NCBI GenBank assembly: GCA_039649115.1
Contig: JBBWZQ010000052.1
Location: forward strand, 1 to 13,021
DNA length: 13,021 bases
Direction of reading: 5' to 3'
Source: DATEJJ01 sp039649115
Lineage (GTDB): Bacteria; Actinomycetota; Actinomycetes; Mycobacteriales; Micromonosporaceae
Part shown: piece after piece, positions 6,795 to 12,769 of the stretch
Layout of the letters: each line of letters opens with the position of its first letter
Numbering within the stretch: position 1 is the stretch's first letter
Program-made: the position numbers and the translations under genes
The notes under the pieces: model-generated
The model's input: the letters and a program-made list of their open reading frames with translations, nothing else
The model's database searches: none
Told to the model about the DNA's origin: nothing

Positions 6795-8318
6795 TCAGAC
6801 CGGCGTGACGCCGTGCCGGCGCCGCGAGAAGTCCCGGTCCTTGCCGCGGGCGCGGGCGAACCGGGCGATCAGCTCGCCCCGCAGCTCGCCCGGCGCCACG
6901 ATCGTGTCCACCACGAGTTCACTGCCCAGGCGCACGACGTCGATGTCGCGCTCGTACTCCGCGCGCTGCCGCGCCACGAACGCGGCCCGGGCGGCGTCGT
7001 CCGGCAGTGCCGCGATCTTGTTGGCGTAGACCGCGTTCACCGCGGCCTCCGCCCCCATCACCGCGATCTTCGCGGTGGGCAGGGCGATGGTGGCCTCGGG
7101 CTCGAAGCCGGGCCCGGCCATCGCGTACAGGCCGGCCCCGTACGCCTTGCGGACCACGACACAGATCTTCGGTACCGTCGCCTCGCTGATCGCGGTGATC
7201 ATCTTCGCGCCGTGCCGGATGATCCCCTGCTTCTCCACCGCGGTGCCGACCATGAACCCGGGCACGTCCGAGAGGAACAGCAGCGGCACGTTGAACGCGT
7301 CGCACAGCTGCACGAACCGGGTCGCCTTGTCGGCCGAGTCGACGAACAGCACGCCACCCTTGTGCAGGGAGTTGTTCGCGACGACGCCGACGACCTCGCC
7401 GGCCAGCCGGCCGAAGCCGACGCTCACCTCGCGCGCCCACAGCGCCTGGATCTCGAAGTACCCGCCCGCGTCCAGCAGCCCCCTGACCACCTTGCGCATG
7501 TCGAAGGCCTGCCGCTCGTTGGCCGGGATCAGCGCCGCCAGGTCGACCTCCGGCGCCTGTATCAACGAGGCCGGAGGTGGCTGCCCCTGCCAGTTGGACG
7601 GCAGGAACGACAGGTACCGGCGCACCACGTCCAGCGCCTCGACCTCGGTCTTGCACAGGAAGTGGCCGACCCCTGACTCTCTACAGTGGACGCTCGCGCC
7701 GCCCATCGCCTCCAGCGTGGTCCGCTCGCCGGTGACCATCTCCACCATGCGGTCCGAGCCGAGGTACATCGAGGCGTTGCCGTCGACCATCGCGACCACG
7801 TCGCAGAATGCGGGGATGTAGGCGCCGCCGGCCGCACTGGGCCCGAACAGCGCGCAGACCTGTGGCACGCTGCCCGAGGCGCGCACCTGGTTCCAGAAGA
7901 TGTGCCCGGCGCCGCGGCGGCCGGGGAAGAGGTCGACCTGGTCGGTGATGCGGGCGCCGGCCGAGTCGACCAGGTACACCAGGGGGACGCCGGTCCGGTA
8001 GCCCTGCTCGATGAATCTGATGATCTTTTCGACCGTACGGGCACCCCACGAGCCCGCCTTCACCGTCGAGTCGTTGGCCATCAGGCACACCGGCCGACCG
8101 TCGATCGTGGCGCCGCCGGTCACCACCCCGTCGGCGGGCAGCCCGTCGGCCATCACGTTGGCGTAGGCGCCGTCCTCGACGAAGGAACCCTCGTCGACCA
8201 GCAGCCGGATCCGCTCGCGGGCGAACAGCTTGCCCTTGGCGGCGTTGGCCTCGTGGTACCGCTCGGCGCCACCGGCCTGTACCCGCTTGCGCAGCTGGTC
8301 GAGATTCTCCCCGTCCAC
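6795..8318 (-). CDS. accD: Acyl-CoA carboxylase carboxyltransferase (beta) subunit
   Basis: This 507-residue protein begins with GTG 8318 behind a GGGGGAGGG ribosome site. It would move carboxyl from biotin onto an acyl-CoA in the cytoplasm. It carries the duplicated crotonase-type fold: the N domain with LVDSAGARITDQVDLFPGRRG (116-136) and the oxyanion-hole segment FGPSAAGGAYIPAFCD (158-173), and the C domain with FLSDVPGFMVGTAVEKQGIIRHGAKM (348-373) and RKAYGAGLYAMAGPGF (390-405). The second oxyanion motif differs from propionyl-CoA (AYGGAYDVM) and methylcrotonyl-CoA (SYGAGNYGM) carboxylases as I recall them, and the following FEPEATIALPTAKIAVMG (405-422) lacks the aspartate of PccB-type propionyl-CoA enzymes. 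It is thus a real carboxyltransferase of unsettled substrate. It lies 40 nt after the biotin carboxylase gene and 14 nt before the dehydrogenase gene. The symbol is generic. Confidence 0.92.
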   Translation of the reverse strand: MDGENLDQLRKRVQAGGAERYHEANAAKGKLFARERIRLLVDEGSFVEDGAYANVMADGLPADGVVTGGATIDGRPVCLMANDSTVKAGSWGARTVEKIIRFIEQGYRTGVPLVYLVDSAGARITDQVDLFPGRRGAGHIFWNQVRASGSVPQVCALFGPSAAGGAYIPAFCDVVAMVDGNASMYLGSDRMVEMVTGERTTLEAMGGASVHCRESGVGHFLCKTEVEALDVVRRYLSFLPSNWQGQPPPASLIQAPEVDLAALIPANERQAFDMRKVVRGLLDAGGYFEIQALWAREVSVGFGRLAGEVVGVVANNSLHKGGVLFVDSADKATRFVQLCDAFNVPLLFLSDVPGFMVGTAVEKQGIIRHGAKMITAISEATVPKICVVVRKAYGAGLYAMAGPGFEPEATIALPTAKIAVMGAEAAVNAVYANKIAALPDDAARAAFVARQRAEYERDIDVVRLGSELVVDTIVAPGELRGELIARFARARGKDRDFSRRRHGVTPV

Positions 8319-8330
8319 GATCGCCCTCCC

Positions 8331-8348
8331 CCTTAACGATCGTTAGGG
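8331..8348. promoter_or_regulatory. TAACGATCGTTA palindrome, candidate TetR operator inside the operon
   Basis: A perfect 12-bp palindrome TAACGATCGTTA (8334-8345) extends to 16 of 18 paired positions over 8331-8348. It is AT-rich in very GC-rich DNA and fills the 40-nt gap between the biotin carboxylase stop and the carboxyltransferase start, just upstream of the accD ribosome site. On the minus strand TACCCT (8351-8346 region, fits TANNNT) abuts it and could be a -10 box. TetR proteins of acyl-CoA catabolism often bind short palindromes of this size. I did not find a second copy in front of tetR or elsewhere in the window. Confidence 0.5.
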
Positions 8349-8358
8349 TAGCACGCGC

Positions 8359-9696
8359 CTACCGCATCCGGCTGATCAGGCCGGTGTCGTAGTCGCCCGC
8401 CACGAACTCGGGGTTGTCCAGCAGTTCGGCGAAGAACGGGAGGTTGCACTTGGGGCCCGCGATCTGGAACCCGGCGACCGCCGACCGGGCACGGGCGATC
8501 GCGGTCGACCGGTCCGGGCCCGACACGATCAGCTTCGCCATCAGCGAGTCGTAGCTCGGCGTCACCGTGGTACCGGCGGCGTATCCGGCATCCACCCGTA
8601 CGCCCTCGCCGGCCGGCTCGACCCAGGTGGTGATCGTGCCGGGGCCGGGCAGGAAGCGCCTGGGATCCTCCGCGTTGATCCGCAGCTCGATGGCGTGACC
8701 ACGGGGCGCCAGCGCGTCCGGGTCGAAGCCGGGCGGCTCGCCGCCGGCCACCCGCAACTGCTCCGCGACCAGGTCCACCCCGTACACCGCCTCGGTGATC
8801 GGGTGCTCCACCTGCAGGCGCGTGTTCATCTCCAGGAAGAAGAACTCCCCGCTCGCCGGGTCCAGGAGGCACTCGACGGTACCGGCGTTGCGGTAGCCGA
8901 CCGCCTCGCCCGCCCGTACCGCCGCCGCCTGCAGCCGGGCGCGCAGCGCGCCGTCCACGGCCGGCGAGGGGGTCTCCTCCAGCACCTTCTGGTTGCGCCG
9001 CTGCACCGAGCACTCGCGCTCGCCCAGCGCGACCACCCGCCCGTCGGCGAGTCCGAGGATCTGCACCTCGATGTGGCGCACCCGCGGGAAGTACCGCTCC
9101 AGCAGCACCGAACCGTCGCCGAACATGCGCTCGGCGAACCCGCGTACCCGCTCGAACTCGACGCGCAGCGCCGCCTCGTCCACGGCCGCGGCCATGCCCA
9201 TGCCGCCGCCGCCCGCGGCCGCCTTGACCATGACCGGGTAGCCGATGCGGGCCGCCTCGGCCACCGCCTGCTCCACCGACCTGGCCGGCTCGGCCGTGCC
9301 GGCCGCGACCGGCACGCCGGCCGCCGCCATCAGGTTCCGGGCATTGATCTTGTCACCCATCGCCGCGATCGCGTCGGCGGACGGTCCGACCCACACCAGG
9401 CCGTGTGCGGTCACGGTACGGGCGAAGTCGGCGTTCTCCGACAGGAAGCCGTAGCCGGGGTGCACCGCCTCGGCACCGGTGGACTTCGCGGCGGCCAGGA
9501 TCGCCTCCACGTTGCGGTACGACTGGGCCGGGTGCGCCGGCCCGATGAGCACCGCCTGGTCCGCCTCGGCCACGAACGGCAGGTTGGCGTCGGGCTCGGA
9601 GTAGACGGCCACGGTACGCACGCCCAGTTGCCGGGCGCTGCGGATGACCCGCCGGGCGATCTCCCCACGGTTCGCCACGAGCAACGAGCCGATCAT
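8359..9696 (-). CDS. accA: Biotin carboxylase subunit of an acyl-CoA carboxylase (no carrier domain)
   Basis: This 445-residue ATP-grasp enzyme starts at ATG 9696 with GGAGGA 7 nt upstream, 21 nt after the tetR stop. It would carboxylate biotin with ATP and bicarbonate. Domains: N-terminal biotin carboxylase fold (LLVANRGEIARRV, 5-17; HPGYGFLSENADFA, 79-92), ATP-grasp with glycine loop GGGGMGM (162-168), and C-terminal domain to the end. Residues expected at the active site are present: Lys237 (RRNQK), Glu275, Glu289, Arg293, Gln295 and Glu297 (EMNTRLQVEH), and Arg339. The loop has Met where E. coli AccC has Arg and other alpha subunits Lys; from recall this may be normal for an actinobacterial subgroup. 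The protein ends at YDTGLISRMR, the length of free-standing AccC, so the usual biotin carrier domain with its MKM motif is absent and must come from another gene. The symbol is generic. Confidence 0.92.
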   Translation of the reverse strand: MIGSLLVANRGEIARRVIRSARQLGVRTVAVYSEPDANLPFVAEADQAVLIGPAHPAQSYRNVEAILAAAKSTGAEAVHPGYGFLSENADFARTVTAHGLVWVGPSADAIAAMGDKINARNLMAAAGVPVAAGTAEPARSVEQAVAEAARIGYPVMVKAAAGGGGMGMAAAVDEAALRVEFERVRGFAERMFGDGSVLLERYFPRVRHIEVQILGLADGRVVALGERECSVQRRNQKVLEETPSPAVDGALRARLQAAAVRAGEAVGYRNAGTVECLLDPASGEFFFLEMNTRLQVEHPITEAVYGVDLVAEQLRVAGGEPPGFDPDALAPRGHAIELRINAEDPRRFLPGPGTITTWVEPAGEGVRVDAGYAAGTTVTPSYDSLMAKLIVSGPDRSTAIARARSAVAGFQIAGPKCNLPFFAELLDNPEFVAGDYDTGLISRMR

Positions 9697-9717
9697 GGTC
9701 GGTCCTCCAACGGACGG

Positions 9718-10326
9718 TCAGTCGGGCGGCGGTGGCAACAGCGCGGCCAGGGTGGCGCCGCGCAGCAGGGCGGCGCGGCGGTCCCGGTCGACCTCGCCAC
9801 CGAGGAACGGCGTCGAGTTCATCAGGCCGAACGCCGCGTGGGCCAGTATCCGCGCCTCCTCGGCCGGCATCCCGGTGCGCACGCTGATGATCGTGTGCAC
9901 CCAGACCTCGACGTACATGCGCTGCAGGCGGCGGATCTGGCGGCGCGGGTCCTCCGGCAGGCGGTCCAGCTCGTGCAGTTGCAGGGCGATCACGGCCGGG
10001 TTGGCCAGCGCGAAGGCGACGTGGAACCGGACCAGCGCGGCCAGCGCGGCGCCCGGATCGTCCGGGTGCGCACCCACCTGGATCTGGCCACCCTCCAGCA
10101 GGCCCTCGCTGACCGGCTTGAGCGCGCCGACGAGCATGGCCTCCTTGCCGGCGAAGTGGTGGTACAGGGCCGGCCCGGTCACCCCGGCGGCGGCACCGAT
10201 GTCGTCCATCGACACGCCGTGGTACCCGCGGGACGCGAACAGCCCGACGGCGATCTGCAGAATCTCGTCCCGGCGGCTGCGCCGGCCGACCCGCGCCGGA
10301 GCCGCCTCACGCTGCTCTGTCGTCAT
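9718..10326 (-). CDS. TetR/AcrR family transcriptional regulator of the acyl-CoA operon
   Basis: This 202-residue protein has the TetR N-terminal DNA-binding domain at about residues 18-64: RRDEILQIAVGLFASRGYHG, then the helix-turn-helix SMDDIGAAAGVTGPALYHHFAGKEAML (39-65). The C-terminal ligand domain is helical and poorly conserved, as usual. It ends with a proline run (PPPP) before the last Asp. It is first of a tight set: 21 nt before the biotin carboxylase gene, followed by carboxyltransferase and dehydrogenase. Repressors of this kind commonly sense an acyl-CoA intermediate and control their own operon; that role is inferred. Start ATG 10326 has no ribosome site but a -10 box 6 nt upstream, so the message is probably leaderless. 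The only operator-like palindrome found in the operon lies between accA and accD, not before tetR. Confidence 0.93.
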   Translation of the reverse strand: MTTEQREAAPARVGRRSRRDEILQIAVGLFASRGYHGVSMDDIGAAAGVTGPALYHHFAGKEAMLVGALKPVSEGLLEGGQIQVGAHPDDPGAALAALVRFHVAFALANPAVIALQLHELDRLPEDPRRQIRRLQRMYVEVWVHTIISVRTGMPAEEARILAHAAFGLMNSTPFLGGEVDRDRRAALLRGATLAALLPPPPD

Positions 10327-10332
10327 CCGGCC

Positions 10333-10338
10333 AGCCTA
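10333..10338 (-). promoter_or_regulatory. -10 box for a leaderless tetR transcript, overlapping the vanZ stop
   Basis: On the minus strand TAGGCT (10338-10333, fits TANNNT) ends 6 nt before the tetR ATG at 10326. Its first three bases are the TAG stop of the vanZ-like gene. No ribosome site lies between, so transcription starting on the ATG is likely. No clear -35 was seen, which is common at such promoters. If correct, the acyl-CoA operon has its own promoter despite the 9-nt gap to vanZ. Confidence 0.52.
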
Positions 10339-10950
10339 GCCACGAGCAGACCTCATGCCCGGCGAGCGCTCACCTGACGAGATCCCCGCGGCGTCCGGCC
10401 CGGCCCCACCGGCACCCGCGGCGTGCCGGCCGGACCTGCGCCGGCGCCACCAGCGGCGGGCGGCGAACGCGGCCAGTACCGCTCCGGTGGTGTTGATGAT
10501 CACATCGTCGATCGACGATGTGCGGTGCAGGTCGAAGAGGTACTGGACCACCTCGACGCCGGCGGACGCGGTACCGGCCGCCAGCGCCACGGCCAGCGGG
10601 CCGACCCGGTACCGGATGGGCATGAAGAACCCGAGCACGGCGAACACGGCGAGGTTGCCGCCCAGTTCGATGGCGAGGTACCGGGGGCCCTTGGCGATCT
10701 GCTCGGACAGGTCCACGAACGGGATCAGGTACACCAGCCGCGGCGCCCGCGGGTTGGGGTTGCGCACCAGCAGCGGACCCAGCCAGGGCGCGGTGCCGGC
10801 GACCATCAGCGCCTCGGCGAGGGCGTCGCGCGCGGACACCCCCCGGCGCGATCGAAGCCGCGCCCAGAACCAGGCCAGCAGGGCGGCCAACGGCACGCTG
10901 AACAGGAACAACAGCGTGACCGAGCCCCAGCTGTGCCAGATGTACCTCAC
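10336..10950 (-). CDS. VanZ family membrane protein
   Basis: This 204-residue protein from GTG 10950 has about five membrane segments (roughly residues 8-30, 46-62, 92-112, 117-139 and 148-167) and a basic, glycine- and serine-rich cytoplasmic tail. The VanZ-like domain is recognised by IPFVD (76-80), ELGGNLAVFAVLGFFMP (95-111), the EVVQYLF segment (133-139) and RTSSIDDVIINTTGAV (143-158), which hold the conserved Glu, Gln, Arg, Asp-Asp and Asn. VanZ itself gives low-level teicoplanin resistance, but most chromosomal relatives have no known function, so resistance should not be assumed. The start lies 14 nt after the sseA stop and has only a weak ribosome site, so translation is probably coupled to sseA. 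Its stop is 9 nt before tetR. A perfect 22-bp palindrome lies inside the SSIDDV codons. Confidence 0.87.
   Translation of the reverse strand: MRYIWHSWGSVTLLFLFSVPLAALLAWFWARLRSRRGVSARDALAEALMVAGTAPWLGPLLVRNPNPRAPRLVYLIPFVDLSEQIAKGPRYLAIELGGNLAVFAVLGFFMPIRYRVGPLAVALAAGTASAGVEVVQYLFDLHRTSSIDDVIINTTGAVLAAFAARRWWRRRRSGRHAAGAGGAGPDAAGISSGERSPGMRSARG
10501..10522. repeat. Perfect 22-bp palindrome inside the vanZ-like gene
   Basis: The half-site CACATCGTCGA (10501-10511) is followed directly by its exact reverse complement (10512-10522). It encodes the conserved residues TSSIDDV of the VanZ domain, so part of the symmetry follows from the protein and from GC-rich codon choice. A perfect 22-bp palindrome is nevertheless unexpected by chance in 13 kb. 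It lies about 175 bp upstream of the tetR start. Confidence 0.6.
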
Positions 10951-10964
10951 GCCGGCACGTTACT

Positions 10965-11867
10965 TCAGGAACGCACGCCACCCGGCTCCGGCCCGCGCGC
11001 GATCGGCGCCCGCACCAGATTGCCCCACTCGGTCCAGGAGCCGTCGTAGTTGCGCACCTGCGGGTACCCCAGCAGGTGCGTCAGCACGAACCAGGTGTGC
11101 GACGAGCGCTCGCCGATCCGGCAGTACGCCACGATGTCGTCGCCGGGCCGCAGGCCCAGTTCCCCCTCGTAGATCCCGCGCAGCACCTCGGCCGGCTGGA
11201 ACGTGCCGTCGTCGTTGGCCGCCTGCTTCCACGGCTTGTTGACCGCGCCCGGGATGTGCCCGCCCCGCATCGCACCTTCCTGCGGGTAGTCCGGCATGTG
11301 CAGCAACTCGCCGGTGTACTCGCCCGGCGAGCGCACGTCCACCAGCGGGCGGCTGGTCGCGATGTGCGCCATGACCTGGTCCCGGTACGCGCGGATGGCG
11401 GCGTCGTTGCGCTCCACCAGCGGGTACTGGACGGGCTCGCGCACCGCCGGCTCCCGGGTCAGCGGCCGGTCCGCCGCCACCCAGCGCTGCCGGCCCCCGT
11501 TGAGCAGCCGCACGTCGGGGTGGCCGAACAGGGAGAACACCCACAGGGCGTACGCGGCCCACCAGTTGAAGTTGTCGCCGTAGAACACGATCGTGTCGTC
11601 CCGCCCGATGCCCTTCGCCGAGCACAGGTCGGCGAAGCCGGCGCCGGTCAGGTAGTCGCGGCTGACCTGATCGTTCAGCTCGGTGTGCCAGTCCACCTTC
11701 ACCGCGCCCGGAATGTGGCCGGTCTCGTAGAGCAGGACGTCCTCATCGGACTCCACCACGACCAGGCCCGGGCTGCCCAGGTTGTCGGCCAGCCACCGGG
11801 CGGTGACCAGGCGCTGCGGGTGCGCGTACTGCTGGAGTTCCGGGGTGGGATCGGCGGGTACCGGCAT
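10965..11867 (-). CDS. sseA: Thiosulfate/3-mercaptopyruvate sulfurtransferase, SseA type
   Basis: This two-domain rhodanese transfers a sulfane sulfur to an acceptor through a cysteine persulfide. I take the ATG at 11867 (300 residues), because the product then begins MPVPADPTP, as I recall mycobacterial SseA doing, and a promoter places transcription on it; a GTG at 11876 would add three residues. Numbering from that ATG, the inactive N-terminal domain covers about 15-140 (ESDEDVLLYETGHIPGAVKVDW, then GDNFNWWAAYALWVFSLFGH) and the catalytic domain about 158-290 (DVRSPGEYTGE, then YCRIGERSSHTWF with the catalytic cysteine at about 249). The CRIGERS loop is the actinobacterial SseA/CysA type. 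Cytoplasmic, no signal peptide. Next on the strand is vanZ, 14 nt away; the SufE-like or DUF1416 partners often seen beside such enzymes are absent here. Whether it prefers thiosulfate or mercaptopyruvate is unknown. Confidence 0.92.
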   Translation of the reverse strand: MPVPADPTPELQQYAHPQRLVTARWLADNLGSPGLVVVESDEDVLLYETGHIPGAVKVDWHTELNDQVSRDYLTGAGFADLCSAKGIGRDDTIVFYGDNFNWWAAYALWVFSLFGHPDVRLLNGGRQRWVAADRPLTREPAVREPVQYPLVERNDAAIRAYRDQVMAHIATSRPLVDVRSPGEYTGELLHMPDYPQEGAMRGGHIPGAVNKPWKQAANDDGTFQPAEVLRGIYEGELGLRPGDDIVAYCRIGERSSHTWFVLTHLLGYPQVRNYDGSWTEWGNLVRAPIARGPEPGGVRS

Positions 11868-11874
11868 ATGCGCC

Positions 11875-11903
11875 ACAGTACCCAGAAGGACCGGGCCGGT
11901 CAG
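11875..11903 (-). promoter_or_regulatory. Promoter for a leaderless sseA transcript
   Basis: On the minus strand CTGACC (11903-11898, near the TTGAC consensus) is followed after 17 nt by TACTGT (11880-11875, fits TANNNT), then 7 nt to the ATG at 11867. No ribosome site precedes either possible start, which fits a leaderless message. The -35 overlaps the TGA stop (11902-11900) of the upstream SGNH hydrolase gene. This would drive sseA and vanZ, and by read-through possibly the acyl-CoA operon. Confidence 0.55.
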
Positions 11904-12664
11904 TCACTCAGTGGACGCAAAGTGGGCCGTTTGGCCGCGACGGCATCCCCCGACGAGCGACCCGTGAGCCGCCGCCGCACCCATGGCGCGAAGTGCTGGC
12001 GGGCCCACCGCGCGTCCGCGGCGCGGTGGGCGGCCCAGGACAGGACCGGCCCGGGCTCGGGCGCGGAGAGCCAGAGCGGGTCCGACCCGACCCCCAACTC
12101 CGCCAGCACGCGGGCGGCCACCCGCCGGTGCCCCAGGGTGTTGAGGTGCAGCCGGTCGACGCTCCACAGCAGCGGGTCGTGGAAGGCCTCGTCCGACCAG
12201 AGATCCACCAGGTGGGCGCCGTGCCGCTGGGCGGTCTCCCCGACCGCGCGGTTGAGAATCTCCACCCGCGGCAGGATCAGGCGGCGGCCGGGCAGCCGGC
12301 GGCTGACGTCCGCGAACCGGAAGATGATCACATCGGTACCGGCTCCGCCCAGCCGGCCGACCACCTCGTCGAACCGCCCGACCAGCCGGACCGGGTCGAA
12401 ACCGCGGCGCAGCGCGTCGTTGCCACCGGCGGCGAAGCTCACCAGATCCGGGCGCATCCGCTCGGCGAGCGGCACCTGCTCGTCGACGATCCGGTCGAAC
12501 AGCCGGCCGCGCACCGCGAGGTTCGCGTACCGGAAGTCGGGTACCCCGGCCGCGAGCTGCCGGGCGACCAGGTCAGCCCAACCGCGATAGGTACCGTCCG
12601 GGTACGGATCGGACATCCCCTCGGTGAAGCTGTCACCGACGGCCACGAAGCTGTGCCACGGCAT
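11900..12664 (-). CDS. SGNH/GDSL family hydrolase (esterase/lipase-like)
   Basis: This 254-residue protein starts at ATG 12664, chosen because AAGGAGG lies 8 nt upstream and the product then opens with the catalytic block; the upstream frame (ATG at 12685 and beyond) adds no conserved sequence. All four SGNH blocks are visible: GDSFTEG (10-16) with nucleophile Ser12, YANLAVRG (47-53) with Gly53, GGND (80-83) with Asn82, and DRLHLN (170-175) with the Asp170/His173 dyad. The family hydrolyses esters or acyl groups on lipids, sugars or peptidoglycan. There is no signal peptide, so it should be cytoplasmic, as for related actinobacterial proteins of this size. The last 50 or so residues are an arginine- and alanine-rich tail (ARWARQHFAPWVRRRL). 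It is divergent from the membrane protein gene at 12770. Natural substrate unknown. Confidence 0.92.
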   Translation of the reverse strand: MPWHSFVAVGDSFTEGMSDPYPDGTYRGWADLVARQLAAGVPDFRYANLAVRGRLFDRIVDEQVPLAERMRPDLVSFAAGGNDALRRGFDPVRLVGRFDEVVGRLGGAGTDVIIFRFADVSRRLPGRRLILPRVEILNRAVGETAQRHGAHLVDLWSDEAFHDPLLWSVDRLHLNTLGHRRVAARVLAELGVGSDPLWLSAPEPGPVLSWAAHRAADARWARQHFAPWVRRRLTGRSSGDAVAAKRPTLRPLSD

Positions 12665-12672
12665 CAGCTCAG

Positions 12673-12679
12673 CCTCCTT
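12673..12679 (-). promoter_or_regulatory. Ribosome binding site that fixes the start of the SGNH hydrolase
   Basis: AAGGAGG on the minus strand (12679-12673) lies 8 nt before ATG 12664 and downstream of the other in-frame ATG (12685), so it selects the shorter start. It is the strongest ribosome site in the window. Confidence 0.8.
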
Positions 12680-12769
12680 GATCATCTGACTTAAATGGGG
12701 CCGCGCCCACCGAGCGTCAGAGGTACGCTCCGTGTGCAACGGCCGGCTTCCGCGCTTGAAGGAGCCTAC

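Noticed and set aside
10336..10950. VanZ-like gene considered as a glycopeptide resistance gene
   Set aside because: No vanH, vanA, vanX or two-component genes are nearby, and VanZ-domain proteins are widespread with unknown roles.
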